Of a DNA stretch of 64,000 nucleotides, positions 1-10,314 are shown piece by piece. The number at the start of each line of letters is the position of its first letter. Within the stretch, counting starts at the first letter, position 1. The notes below the pieces were generated by a model that was given only the letters and a program-made list of their open reading frames with translations, had not been told where the DNA came from and did no database searches. Source of the DNA: Alentia gelatinosa (lineage: Eukaryota; Annelida; Polychaeta; Phyllodocida; Polynoidae). A program made the translations under genes and the position numbers. The stretch spans positions 44,514,028 to 44,578,027 of the forward strand of contig OX465580.1 in assembly GCA_950022655.1 (NCBI GenBank), written 5' to 3'.

Positions 1-1763
1 ACTATGCTGTAAAATATGCCAACAGTGAGAGTAGGTGCCACCTCAACAGTGAGAGCACTGATGAAACGCGATCTTGTCATTGTCACTGTTGGTATCACTG
101 TTGCTGGCACTGTTGCGGACCTAGCTCTCGCTTTTACCACCCCACTAGTGAAACGGCCCCCAGGATAGCGCAGTCACTGGCAGTCACTGGCATCCATGTG
201 GAGCTTGTAGGGCTTTGTAGGGTCTAGATTAATGAGTGTGATGGTGTTTATGTGTGCTTTCAAACATTGTTGAATACAGGTATAGAATTTGAACATTATA
301 ATCTTAAGTTTACAGTTTGCTGATGACAATATACCTCAAAAACATTAAGATATTTACCTTATTTCAGCTGTTGGCGCCATTGCAAATCTAGTTTGGGCAC
401 ACACTTGCCATAGCCTCAGGTGTGTTTTGCCAATAAGTTTCAAAGTCCATCATGAAACTTTTCCTACTGCCACTTTTTGAATTCCCCACTTCCAAGTTCA
501 AAGCAAGGCTGGTGTGTGATGTCATATTTAAGTCTTCAACACTATACTTAGTGACGATAGGTTCTACATACAGGCACAGGCAAATGACTGATGTGTGATA
601 GCATCAAGCACAATGCCAACTGGTTGAACTTGGCTGCACTACTATACGATGCTATGATGACAGTTTGAGTTGAGCTTCTAGTCACTATAGTTGTAAGATT
701 CTGCTAATGTTCTAACCCAAAATCAGGGATGCAACCCCTGCCAAATTGAGGCTGTAGTTGGTACCTAGCAGACATGCTGGAAGCTCCCATCTCTCCTGTA
801 CCCATATGATTAATGATAAAGCTTGACTACCTAGAACCTAATTCTCAATGAAGTCGCTTATTGAGATTTGGTTGTTCACATTCAAATATCTAGCAGTAAT
901 TGCTTTCTTGATTTGTGCCATCAGTTGGTAGTCATCAGGCTCCCTTGCAGAATCTCAAAGGACCTTCACTGTTTCTTGTAGTGGTATCATTGACATGCAA
1001 ATACAGATGTTCTGGCAATTTCTTATAGTCAGGCATGGTGTGAGGGATCCATGGTATGAGTAGATCAATCCATGGTTGGCTGTACAGAAGGAAGACAAAG
1101 TCCCTTTTTGCACATAGAACCCATTTAAATACTCAATGTAGAGATCTCAATGAAGAGTTCTCTTTGCTCATAGTGTTCTTCCATAAATATAGTAATCTTA
1201 CTGAAATAAGCAGCAACATGGGCATTTTGTAGCACTTGATGTTGTAATAAATGCTCCTTATTCATCGATGTTGAAGGAAAAGACTAATGATCTTGTGAGA
1301 CTGCATTGATTCCGGGACAAATGTTCTAGTGTTTGTCCATTGTTGTCTCCCTCCACATCAGTCTGTCAGACTGGGGGAGGGTGCACACCCATCTCCCAGT
1401 AGAGAAACATGACTGTAACCATAGACACTGAACTCCAGGGAGTGATACAACTATGGTTACCTTGTGTGTTAATCATCAATATAGTAGTACAATTAAGCTG
1501 ATTTCTTGTGATATGATATGAATGCATTTCATTACAAATATCAATTCATGTCATTGAACACAAATATGGGAGTCTGAATCATTGTTTAACAAAAAACGTT
1601 GACCCTCTGGCAGAAAGTGAAAAATATGGCCCCCCTCCTTTGGAATAGCCAAAAACATTTTGGAACCCCCCTTGGAATACCCCCCAACCCCCCAACAAAA
1701 AGTTGGCCCCCCCCCCCTAAAGACTGTGCCCCCGAGCCATAATTATTGATCACCCCCTAATAT
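1..1763. other. non-coding, no gene recognised
   Basis: No open frame with recognisable protein content and no clear repeat was seen. Near 1590-1735 there is a C-rich stretch with several runs of five or more C. Confidence 0.6.
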
Positions 1764-1883
1764 AAAACGACCTGACCATGCTGTACAAGCTACAAAACTA
1801 GATGATAAAACGCCTTGTTCCATACAAACCGTAATTCATGATCATCTCGTTTTGTAGCTTGTACAGCATGGTAAGGTCGTTTT
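1764..1883. repeat. inverted repeat (hairpin-forming, MITE-like)
   Basis: Two arms of about 43 bp (1764-1806 and 1841-1883) are near-perfect reverse complements around a 34-nt loop. Each arm contains CATGCTGTACAAGCTACAAA on one strand or the other. This looks like a small foldback element or the fused ends of a MITE. No target-site duplication was resolved. Confidence 0.7.
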
Positions 1884-2109
1884 TGAGCATGGGAAATCGC
1901 GCTCATATACGTCATCTAGAGAGGTTAGAATGCTCACACAGGCTTTCAGCTTACTGCAGAGAATCTAACACTTCGCTATCAATGTCCCAACTATAAAGGC
2001 CTGGGTAAATGAGCAGGGGTCCAGTATCCCAGTCTGACCATACAGGCGCTGTGCCAAGTCACATTTGACTTGGTCTTACATCACAATATTTGGCCCTTAT
2101 TTGTCCTGA

Positions 2110-2845
2110 ACAAACTGGTTTCTGATGGGACAGAATCCCTCCATGCTGCAGAGTCAGCAAACCTGTTTGACCAGTTATTCACACTTGTGCTTTTTGTGAC
2201 CACAGACCAACCCCCTCCCCCTACCCACTCCCACCCCCACCCCCACCCTACTCTCTGACCTCTTCTACTAACAATCAGAAACTGATGGGACACATTCCCT
2301 ACATGGCACAGAGCCAGCAAGCCTGTTTGACCAGTTATTCACTCTTGTGCTTTTAGTGACCACAGACCAACCCCCTCCCCCTGCCCATTCCCACCCCCAC
2401 CCCCACCCTACTCTCTGACTTCTTCTTCTAACAATCAGAAACTGATGGGACATATTCCCTACATGGCACAGAATCATCAAACCTGTTTGACCAGTTATTC
2501 ACCCTTGTGCTTTTAGTGACTACAGACAAACCCCCTCCCCCTGCCCACTCCCACCCCCACCCCTACACTGCTCTCTGACTTCTTCTACTAACAATCAGAA
2601 ACTGATGGGACACATTCCCTACATGGCACAGAGCCAGCAAACTTGTTTGACCAGTTATTCACCCTTGTGCTTTTAGTGACCACAGACTAACCCCCTCCCC
2701 CTGCCCACTCCCACCCCAACCCCTACACTGCTCTCTGACTTCTTCTACTAACAATCAGAAACTGATGGGGACACATTCCCTACATGGCACAGAGCCAGCA
2801 AACCTGTTTGACCAGTTATTCACTCTTGTGCTTTTAGTCACCACA
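2110..2845. repeat. 160-bp tandem repeat, about 4.5 copies
   Basis: The phrase ACTGATGGGA recurs at 2281, 2441, 2601 and 2761 (the last with one extra G), exactly 160 bp apart, and a diverged copy begins near 2118. Each unit also carries a C-rich block (CCCCCTCCCCCT, CCCACCCCCACCCC) and the phrase GACCAGTTATTCAC. Open frames here are repeat translations rather than genes. Confidence 0.9.
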
Positions 2846-3925
2846 GGCTGATTCAAGACTTGTAAGACTGTTGTGAGACTGTTATGAAACTGTTGCAAGT
2901 CTGTTGTAAGACTGTTGTAAGGCTGATACAAGACAGTTGCAAGACTCTTGCAAGACTGTTGTATGACTGTTGCAAGATTGTTGTACGACTGTTGTAAGAC
3001 TGTTGCAAGACTGTTGTAAGATTGTTGCAAGATTTGTTAGGCTGTTGTAAGACTTGTAAGACTGTTGTAAGACTGTTGCAAGTCTGTTGCAAGATCGTTG
3101 CAAAGCTGTTGTAAAACTGTTGCAAGACTGTTGTAAGACTGTTACAAGACTTGTTAGGCTGTTGTGAGACTGTTGTAAGACTGATGCGAGACTGTTGTAA
3201 GACTGTTGCAAGTCTGTTGCAAGACTGTTGCAAACTGTTGTATCTCTGTTGTAAGACTGCAGTAAGGCTGAAACAAGAATTGTAATACTGTTGTATATGG
3301 CCAATACAAAACTGTTGCAAGACAGATACAAGACTGTTGCAAGACTGATGCAAGATTCTTGTAAGATGGTCACAAAACCATTGTAAGACTGTTGTAAGAC
3401 TAATACAAGGCTGTCGTAAGACTGGTACGAGACTGTTGTAAGATAGTTGTAAGGCTGATACAAGACTGCTGTATGCCTGTTGCAAGACTTGTTAGACTGT
3501 TGTAAGGCTGATATGAAACAATTCTCATATAAGCCTTACAACAGTCTTACAACAGGCTTACAACAGTCTTGTATCAAACTTACAACGATCTTACAAGAGT
3601 CTTGCATCAGCTTTACAACAATCTTACAAGAGTCTTACAAGAGTCTTGCAACAATCTTACCACAGTTTGCAACATTCTTGCAAAAATTTTACAACAGGTG
3701 GCGACAGTCTCACAAAGTCTTATACCAATCTTATAACAGTCTTGCAACAGTCTTACAGCAGTCTTTAATCAGCCTTACAATAGTCTTGTGTCAGCTTTAC
3801 AACAATCTTACAACAGTCTGGCAACACTCTTACCACAGTCTTGTAAATAAAATCAGTCTTGCGGCAGTCTTGCAACAGTCTTACAAGTCTGGCAACAGTC
3901 TTAAAACAGTCTTGTGAAAAAACTT
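2846..3925. repeat. 11-bp minisatellite with an internal inversion
   Basis: About 1.1 kb consists of degenerate copies of an 11-bp unit. From about 2846 to 3520 it reads GACTGTTGTAA-like; from about 3525 to 3925 it reads as the reverse complement, ACAACAGTCTT-like. The switch point near 3505-3545 is itself a hairpin. Because 11 is not a multiple of 3, all three frames read the same 11-residue cycle (about LQQSYNSLTTV), which explains the long open frames on both strands. Confidence 0.9.
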
Positions 3926-4029
3926 TTAGGGTCATGATATACAACACAAGGTGATCTCTACCCCAGAAAATTGGAATTATTATGTGAGAGTTTATGGTAC
4001 TTTAGAAGTGCAGCGCTCATCCATTGTAA

Positions 4030-4300
4030 ATGGAAATATCATTAGCTCCTAGTATATAAACACATCGCACCCAGTCGTCCATTTCTACAACTGCCTCTCT
4101 AGGATCCAAATATAGAAAGCACCAGCAGTGAGGTCAATGACGTATTTCGGTCTCTTGTTATTGGTTATGGTTAGTTGAGACTCTGGCCCTCTGCTCCTTT
4201 TCCTATGTCACATTGTTAGCACGCAGATAGTGAAGGATCCTAGGGTTTGCAGAGAGCTTAAAGTCTATGTGACCACCTTCAGGCAGAACATGTTAGCGTG
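4030..4300. repeat. interspersed repeat, copy 1
   Basis: This segment is similar along its length to 18820-19065. Shared landmarks in order are GCACCCAGTC, AACTGCCT, GGATC/AGGATC, TATTTCGGTCT, GCACGCAGATAGTG/GCACACAGATAGTG and AAAGTCTATGTG/AAAGTCTATATG. The family is not recognised. No tRNA-like promoter or protein is visible. Confidence 0.7.
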
Positions 4301-5372
4301 TGACCCACGCTAAAGAAACATACTTCATGGTGGAGCATTAGTATGGGCAGTAGCTTGGTCCTACATCAGAAATAGCAGCTTAAACCAGTAAGTGTGCCTA
4401 TAAATAACCAGGAGACCATATCCTCATTGTACAATTCCTTTTAGTTATATGTGGTACAACGCTGTGTCATTTGTCACTCCCAGGGAACTGAGTCAGTCAA
4501 CGTCTGACTATTCATCTTCGACTGCGTGTGTTGGCAGGTGTCGATCAAATACAATATTTTTCTTTCGACCCGATATTTCAAGGACACCATTTCCCAAAAT
4601 ATGAACAACTCGTATGTACCGGTAAGCTTGGGATAGTCTTTAATGCAAAGTATCAATTTGTATGTATGTGTGTATCTATATGACTGTGTGTAAAGATTGT
4701 GTTATCATGGTCACGAGGTGAAGCTAATAAAAACACCGGCTGTGTATTACATACCTGTGATACCTGTGATGCGCGGTCAATGACTGCCTTGTGACTGATC
4801 CGTCCCCGTGGTAGACACCGTGATGGGTCACAGAAGTAGACTGGCCTCAGTCCCTCTGTGCTACCAACGAATATAGAAAACCTACCCGGCTCTCCCTGGC
4901 TGCTTACCGCCACCGCACGCCGTGCATATCACCCCCCGCCCCCTACACACACACCCACCTACACACACACCTACACACACCTACACACCTACACACTACA
5001 CACGCACCCCTACACACACACCTCTTGCCCTGGTTGCTGCTGGGAAAATGCATCACATCCTGGTCACATCTAAATCATGTAATGACTGTTCATAAGCAAA
5101 GACTTGAGCAAGTTTAGGGTGACCTCTCTCCGACGACTTTCCCCGGCAGCGTTCGACATATCGACGCTTAAAGATGATAAAAAGCAAATATGCCCAGTTA
5201 ATGAATCCCAAAAAGAGAGAGCCCCGCCTACCATGACTGAGCAGGCGTATAGCGAGGCAAGCGTGTACAAATCTCAACTGGGAGCAGCGTGGGGCTCTGT
5301 GTACGGGCCGCCTACATAGCCTTTATAACGCTGGCGACCTTTGCGACCTTGCGTCGTGTATGAGTGCGATGT
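4301..5372. other. non-coding, no gene recognised
   Basis: No credible coding sequence was seen here apart from a short simple repeat at 4936-5022. The open frames of 60-90 codons in this stretch have no recognisable motifs. Confidence 0.55.
4936..5022. repeat. simple repeat (CTACACAC/CACACC)n
   Basis: Low-complexity CA-rich repeat with CTACACAC and CACACCTACA phrases. Confidence 0.85.
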
Positions 5373-5562
5373 GTAATGGGTTGCCCATGGCCTATGGTCA
5401 GGGGTGGTCATTGCCCCCCCTGGTGAAACCACTCTGCACTCGCGCACCCCTGCGCCACCTCTCCACTCTCGGCCGCACTAAATATCAAAGTGCGCGAGTA
5501 AGACACTGTCCTCTGTCTCATTCGCTTCACAGGTCTCCTACGCTCAACACCTATTTTTTCTA
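5373..5562 (+). repeat. Ngaro split direct repeat A1
   Basis: 190 bp, identical to A2 at 9773-9962. It begins with the GTAATG core at the left end of the element. Confidence 0.95.
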
Positions 5563-5676
5563 TCGCTCCTTGGCTTATCGCCCTTCGTACCTTCGGTCTC
5601 CGTATTCCCCTGAATATCGGCAGACGAGGACAGGGATACCAAGCGATTCAGTGGTTTAAGGAATTATAGTCTAGTT

Positions 5677-6231
5677 ATGTTGACCAGAAGCGCTGTGGCG
5701 GCATCCGCACCCGCGGAGGCCGAGACGGACTCGGAGATAACGATACGGCAGCCGGCGGCCGAGAGCGACCACGTGGACTCGGTCTCTCAACAGGGTACGA
5801 GTGCCAGCGCACGGACTCGGGCTTCGCGCATCACAGCCCTGGAGGCCAACCTCGGAGGGGTCAGGACGGACGTGAACGAGGTAAAGACGGATGTCGGCGA
5901 AGTCAGGACGGATATGACGTTTTCGACCAGGTCGAGTCCGGCAGGATGCGGTGGTCAGATCACGGCCGGATACAGGAAGAACGTGTCCGGCTCGCGATGA
6001 CCACCGCCCACACATCTAACGGCAATCAAAACATGGAGACCTGACGTGCCTGGGGGAGCGAGGCCCCGTGCCGGGACTTCAATGGAGAGAGGGGGTGCCG
6101 CCACCGCAGCGACCACACCGAAGGGGGCATCCGGTGGTTGCACGTGTGCACCTTTTGCGACTCAGTGGGCAGGAAGTTCGGTCACTCGGTGCACGCCTGC
6201 AACCGAAAGCTCACTTACGGCCACGGGTAAG
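5677..6231 (+). pseudogene. gag: Ngaro gag, internally deleted and frameshifted
   Basis: The ATG at 5677 opens a frame with a short helical region rich in E, V and D heptads (around residues 52-80). Near 5914 the sequence jumps, in another frame, to the C-terminal gag segment that in the second copy precedes the stop near 47293: here DVFDQVESGR..RIQEERVRLAMTT, there HVFDKIEAGR..RIQEERVQLAMTT. About 150 residues present in copy 2 are therefore missing. After a TGA near 6040 the same frame continues into a zinc-knuckle-like region: PCRDFN, then G-C-R-H-R-S-D-H, then HVCTFCDSVG and GHSVHACN. It ends near 6231. The N-terminal region may form a coiled coil, and the Cys/His region would bind nucleic acid. 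Confidence 0.7.
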
Positions 6232-8743
6232 ACAACACGGCGGCTCCCCCTGTACCCACACCACGGCTGGTACCACAGGCGGGGTATCAACTCCAATCGA
6301 CTACGCGGCTGGCGGCAGCCCAGAGTGTGGTACACCAACCCCAGCCGAGTTAAAAAAACGGGCAGGCCGCGCCCCGCCAGTAGACGAGGCGCGAAGCACA
6401 GATGAAAGGGGGGCCGGCGGCACGGAGTGTTATGTAACAAAGCCGGCTCCCCTACGTGACGTCACCGCTCACGTCACCCCCTCGGCACGTGGCCGAGGGG
6501 TAGCGATAAACAACAACAACGACAGGGGGAATACACTCCCGGAGGAGATACGCCCCTTTCTCCCAGCGGCGGTCGTCCCCGGCTCTGTGAAGGACGATGG
6601 TCCCAGTCGCTTGCCGGGTGTTAGTGTTAGTGCGCCGGGCCGAGGTCAGGAATCTAACACTCCCAACTTCAAAGCACTTAAGGACGTCTGCGAAACCGGA
6701 GTGCACCGGGAGGGAGTGAGGACAGACCCGTTCGCCTTCAAGGAACATCGCCGGGAGACATGGCCGGAGTTCACGGCCGTGGGGCCCGCCAGGCACGCGG
6801 AGATATACCGAGCCGTGCGTGACACGGGAATCCCCAACGCACTCGGCGCTAGGGTCGAGGTGCCTTCCGACCTTAACCTACCGGCGTGGGAGCATTACCT
6901 AGGACACGTGGAGGAGGCGCAGGAGCTCCTGGGCTTCCTGCGATACGGTTTCCCCCTAGGATACCTGGGACCGGAGAGTGATACCAGGGGGGTGGCCAAC
7001 CACCCCAGCGCAACCTCTCACCCCGTGCAGGTAGAGAAGTTCCTGACAAAGGAGGCAGCCTTTACCAATATGATGGGCCCGTTCGCCGAACCGCCTTTTA
7101 GCCCGTGGTGTCACGTGTCGCCACTCATGACACGGGAAAAGCGTGGGACGGACGACCGGCGCATCATTACCGATATGACTTTCCCGCGGGAGTGCAGCGT
7201 GAACTCGTTCGTCATTAAGAACTCGGTCTACGGACTGGAGCGAGAGCACGGCCTCCCAACGGTGGACGAGTTTGTGGCCAAACTCGTCAAGGCAGGTACG
7301 TCGGCCTACATGTCGTCCATCGACGTGTCGCGTGCCTACAAGAACTTTAGGTGCGATCCCCTCGATTGGCCTCTGTTATGTTTCACGTGGGAGGGCGGGC
7401 ACTACTGCGATACTGCAATGCCGTTCGGTGCCCGTGCCTCCTCCTACCACATGCAGTGTGTGGCGGAGGCCATCGTGGGGATACTGTCATCGAAGGGAGT
7501 CACGGCCGCGATGTACCTCGACGACCTCATCATCCTCTCCGAGGACCGAGGTAAGGCGGCCGTGGACTTCAGGATCGCGCGAGAGCTTTTTTCGGAATTG
7601 GGCCTCCCCGAGGCACGCGATAAAGCTCAGGAGCCCAGCCAGACCGTCACGTGGTTGGGGATAGAGATAGACGCCCGTACTATGACTCTTTCGATCCCCA
7701 CGACCAAGCTGGAGGACATCCGTGGTCACGTGTCGGCCGTAGCGAGGCGCCGGACGTTGACAAAACGGCAGCTCCAGTCGGTGCTCGGAAGGATATTACA
7801 CGTGGCGAGGTGCATACGTCCGGCGCGGGCATTCGTCTTGAAGTTACTCGAGGCCCTTAGGGGGATGAGAGGTTTCTACATGAACATCAATTCTGAGATG
7901 CGCCAGGACCTGGATTGGTTCGTGCAGTTTGCCCAGGGCTGGAACGGCCGCGCTCTCATCCCTCGAGGGCCCCCGACGCGGAGGATCACAGTAGATCCTT
8001 GCCTGTCGGGCGTCAGAGGAACCGACGTCCGCTTCTCATACTCCGGCCAGGTGTGCCCCGTCCTCGATCCCGTGGAGTGCATCTCGGAGCTCGAGGCCCT
8101 GAATACCATCTACGCACTCCACACATTCATCACAGACAGGGACCGGGGATCACGGATTGAGGTGTTCTGTGATAACCTCGGCACAGTGCAGACCCTCAAT
8201 AGTGGGCGTGCCCGTAACCCAGTCCTGGCGGAGTGTGCCCGCCAGGCATGGATGGTGCAGGCACGTCTGCAGGTGGAACTAGTCTTCAGCCATATCCCCG
8301 GGGTGCAAAACGTGATCGCAGATGCCTTGAGCAGAGCCCATCTGTCGAGGACGGAATACGATAGGGCCACTTCCCTCATTCACCTTCATGACCTGTACCC
8401 TATCGTACCATGTACCCATGCCTCATTTGTACCCGTACTCCGTCTCTTCTGCAGATCGGGCGCTTCTCTTACTCCAGGCGAAGGCATCTGCGAGGCAGTC
8501 AGAGGCGCGTGCCCCCGGTACGCTCGCAAACCAGCGATCCGCAGTCAGCACCTACCTGGCATTCTGCAACCGGATGAGGGCGGACCCCCGGGCACCGACC
8601 GTGAGCCTGATCACGTCTTACCTGGAATACGTGGCCGACCACGCCCCCTCGCCGGCTACGGTCGCCAACCAGCTATCGCACGTCCGTGCACATCTCCGAC
8701 TGACGGGGGGGGGACGTGCGACCAACAGAGGATTACCGGGTGA
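6068..8743 (+). CDS. pol: Ngaro reverse transcriptase-RNase H polyprotein (pol)
   Basis: Uninterrupted frame that copies element RNA into DNA. The first roughly 60 codons are read through the gag zinc-knuckle region in another frame, so the functional start is probably further in; copy 2 similarity begins around residue 125. RT landmarks in order: a fingers region with DDRRIITDMTFP; ENA-like VNSFVIKNSVYG; the first catalytic aspartate in SSIDVSRAYKNF; AMPFGARASSY; the YLDDLIILS catalytic box (near 7515-7540); and WLGIEIDA. RNase H follows, with the first Asp in ITVDPCLSG, Glu in ISELEALNTIYAL, Asp in VFCDNLGTVQTL and the last Asp in VIADALSRAH. The C-terminal part overlaps the recombinase frame by about 355 bp, which is usual in DIRS-order elements. 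All visible catalytic residues are present. Confidence 0.92.
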   Translation: MPGLQWREGVPPPQRPHRRGHPVVARVHLLRLSGQEVRSLGARLQPKAHLRPRVRQHGGSPCTHTTAGTTGGVSTPIDYAAGGSPECGTPTPAELKKRAGRAPPVDEARSTDERGAGGTECYVTKPAPLRDVTAHVTPSARGRGVAINNNNDRGNTLPEEIRPFLPAAVVPGSVKDDGPSRLPGVSVSAPGRGQESNTPNFKALKDVCETGVHREGVRTDPFAFKEHRRETWPEFTAVGPARHAEIYRAVRDTGIPNALGARVEVPSDLNLPAWEHYLGHVEEAQELLGFLRYGFPLGYLGPESDTRGVANHPSATSHPVQVEKFLTKEAAFTNMMGPFAEPPFSPWCHVSPLMTREKRGTDDRRIITDMTFPRECSVNSFVIKNSVYGLEREHGLPTVDEFVAKLVKAGTSAYMSSIDVSRAYKNFRCDPLDWPLLCFTWEGGHYCDTAMPFGARASSYHMQCVAEAIVGILSSKGVTAAMYLDDLIILSEDRGKAAVDFRIARELFSELGLPEARDKAQEPSQTVTWLGIEIDARTMTLSIPTTKLEDIRGHVSAVARRRTLTKRQLQSVLGRILHVARCIRPARAFVLKLLEALRGMRGFYMNINSEMRQDLDWFVQFAQGWNGRALIPRGPPTRRITVDPCLSGVRGTDVRFSYSGQVCPVLDPVECISELEALNTIYALHTFITDRDRGSRIEVFCDNLGTVQTLNSGRARNPVLAECARQAWMVQARLQVELVFSHIPGVQNVIADALSRAHLSRTEYDRATSLIHLHDLYPIVPCTHASFVPVLRLFCRSGASLTPGEGICEAVRGACPRYARKPAIRSQHLPGILQPDEGGPPGTDREPDHVLPGIRGRPRPLAGYGRQPAIARPCTSPTDGGGTCDQQRITG

Positions 8744-9423
8744 AGCGTGCCCTCGAGGGCATGAGGAGAAACAAGCTTTACGTCCCAAATGTGAAGGCCC
8801 CTATACCAATGGATGTGTTCAGGGCGGTTCTTGATGCCCTGACAGGATCGCCCCTCCACACGGCAATGAGAGCGGGCCTGCTGCTCATCTTCTACGCGGC
8901 CCTACGGCAGGGGGAGGTGGCGCCGCAGTCGGCTCGGGCATTCGATCCGGCTCGGAATCTCACTCGGGGGGACGTGGTCCTCGGCCGACGGCACGTGACA
9001 ATCACCATCAAGGCGGCCAAAAATCTACAATACATGGGGCAACAGAAAGTAATGCGCCTCGAGGCCGCGGACGATATCCGGGTATGCCCGGTAGACGCGG
9101 TTCGAGGTCTACTACGGGCGGCCCCTACGGCTTCACTGCGGGACCCGTTTCTGACACTGCCCGATGGGACGACCATCACATCACGGGTCATGACCAATGA
9201 ATGGGACCGCCTCCTACAGGCCACAGGCCAAACTGTGAAGACGTACACCCTCCACAGCCTCAGGAAGGCCGCTGCCACTCAGGCCTTTGAGGCCGGCATA
9301 CCTGAACTTAACATACAGAGGTATGGAGGGTGGAGGTCCCAGGCTCACAGGGACTACACCAGAGTCACGGACCAAGAGACTGTCAACAAGTCTCTCATTG
9401 AGTCTCTCTCCTTCAAAAAGTGA
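8388..9423 (+). pseudogene. Ngaro tyrosine recombinase, one frameshift
   Basis: Integrase of the element; it would insert the circular cDNA by strand exchange at the short core. The N-terminal SAM-like core-binding domain is read from 8388 to about 8705 (landmarks LANQRSAVSTYLAFC and ATVANQLSHVRAHLRL). A run of nine G at about 8705 then shifts the frame, and the catalytic domain continues to the stop at 9423. Copy 2 has GGDV where this run lies, so one extra G is the simplest explanation. Catalytic signature: Arg in ALRQGEVA, His-x-x-Arg in LHSLRKAAATQAF, the following GGWRSQAH, and the nucleophile Tyr in HRDYTR. The catalytic half is intact. The frameshift could be real or a homopolymer sequencing error. 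Confidence 0.88.
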
Positions 9424-9471
9424 CTATAACAAACTTTCCCACCCTCCTCTTCCCTTAACTATTGGCTTCTT

Positions 9472-9778
9472 GGCTATTTCTATTATTTTATTATTACATG
9501 TTATGTTTAACTATGTAATATTACATAATCTTCATTTATCTTATATCAAATATTATCACAATTGACAAACACATATCTATGTCAATTTCAATATTTGTCA
9601 TATTGTCACAAATCTTATCACAATTGACAAACACATATCTATGTCAATTTCTATATTTGTCTTATTATTGATACTCATGTATTCCTCTTATTCATATCAA
9701 TAAGACTCATAAAATTAAATAAAATTTTATAAGCCCACTACGGCCTTCACTCTGTTTCATTGGGGATCTGGGGTAATG
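9472..9778 (+). repeat. Ngaro split direct repeat B1
   Basis: 307 bp directly downstream of the recombinase ORF, repeated at 10008-10314. AT-rich, with two internal copies of a block around ATTGACAAACACATATC. It overlaps A2 by the 6-bp GTAATG core. Confidence 0.95.
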
Positions 9779-9962
9779 GGTTGCCCATGGCCTATGGTCA
9801 GGGGTGGTCATTGCCCCCCCTGGTGAAACCACTCTGCACTCGCGCACCCCTGCGCCACCTCTCCACTCTCGGCCGCACTAAATATCAAAGTGCGCGAGTA
9901 AGACACTGTCCTCTGTCTCATTCGCTTCACAGGTCTCCTACGCTCAACACCTATTTTTTCTA
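9773..9962 (+). repeat. Ngaro split direct repeat A2
   Basis: 190 bp, identical to A1. It abuts B1 through the shared GTAATG core, as in a copied circle junction. Confidence 0.95.
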
Positions 9963-10007
9963 CCCACCCACCCACTCCTTTTTCTCTCCTACTCCTTACA
10001 CTCGTAG

Positions 10008-10314
10008 GGCTATTTCTATTATTTTATTATTACATGTTATGTTTAACTATGTAATATTACATAATCTTCATTTATCTTATATCAAATATTATCACAATCG
10101 ACAAACACATATCTATGTCAATTTCAATATTTGTCATATTGTCACAAATCTTATCACAATTGACAAACACATATCTATGTCAATTTCTATATTTGTCTTA
10201 TTATTGATACTCATGTATTCCTCTTATTCATATCAATAAGACTCATAAAATTAAATAAAATTTTATAAGCCCACTACGGCCTTCACTCTGTTTCATTGGG
10301 GATCTGGGGTAATG
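10008..10314 (+). repeat. Ngaro split direct repeat B2
   Basis: 307 bp, matching B1 with a single visible substitution. It ends in GTAATG at the right boundary of the element. Confidence 0.95.

Larger units (their letters stand above)
5373..10314 (+). mobile_element. Ngaro-type tyrosine-recombinase retroelement, young copy
   Basis: The element shows the split direct repeat layout A1-ORFs-B1-A2-B2 that is diagnostic of Ngaro/VIPER elements. A1 (5373-5562) and A2 (9773-9962) are identical over 190 bp. B1 (9472-9778) and B2 (10008-10314) are 307 bp each, and by eye differ by one T/C (B2 at about 10098). The short core GTAATG is present at the left end, at the B1/A2 junction and at the right end, as expected for integration of a circle by a tyrosine recombinase. 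Inside are a gag remnant, an RT-RNase H ORF and a tyrosine recombinase ORF. There are no LTRs, no integrase and no methyltransferase domain, which separates it from gypsy and DIRS1. The near-identical repeats imply recent insertion. Gag is internally deleted and the recombinase carries a frameshift, so this copy is probably not autonomous. Confidence 0.93.

Noticed and set aside
2853..3917. ORFs of up to 210 codons rich in LQQSYNSL repeats on both strands
   Set aside because: A direct product of the 11-bp minisatellite, which is open in all frames; no coding signature.
5373..10314. DIRS1 or gypsy-type element
   Set aside because: No inverted terminal repeats with an internal complementary region, no methyltransferase domain, no LTRs and no DDE integrase. 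The A1-B1-A2-B2 layout fits Ngaro.
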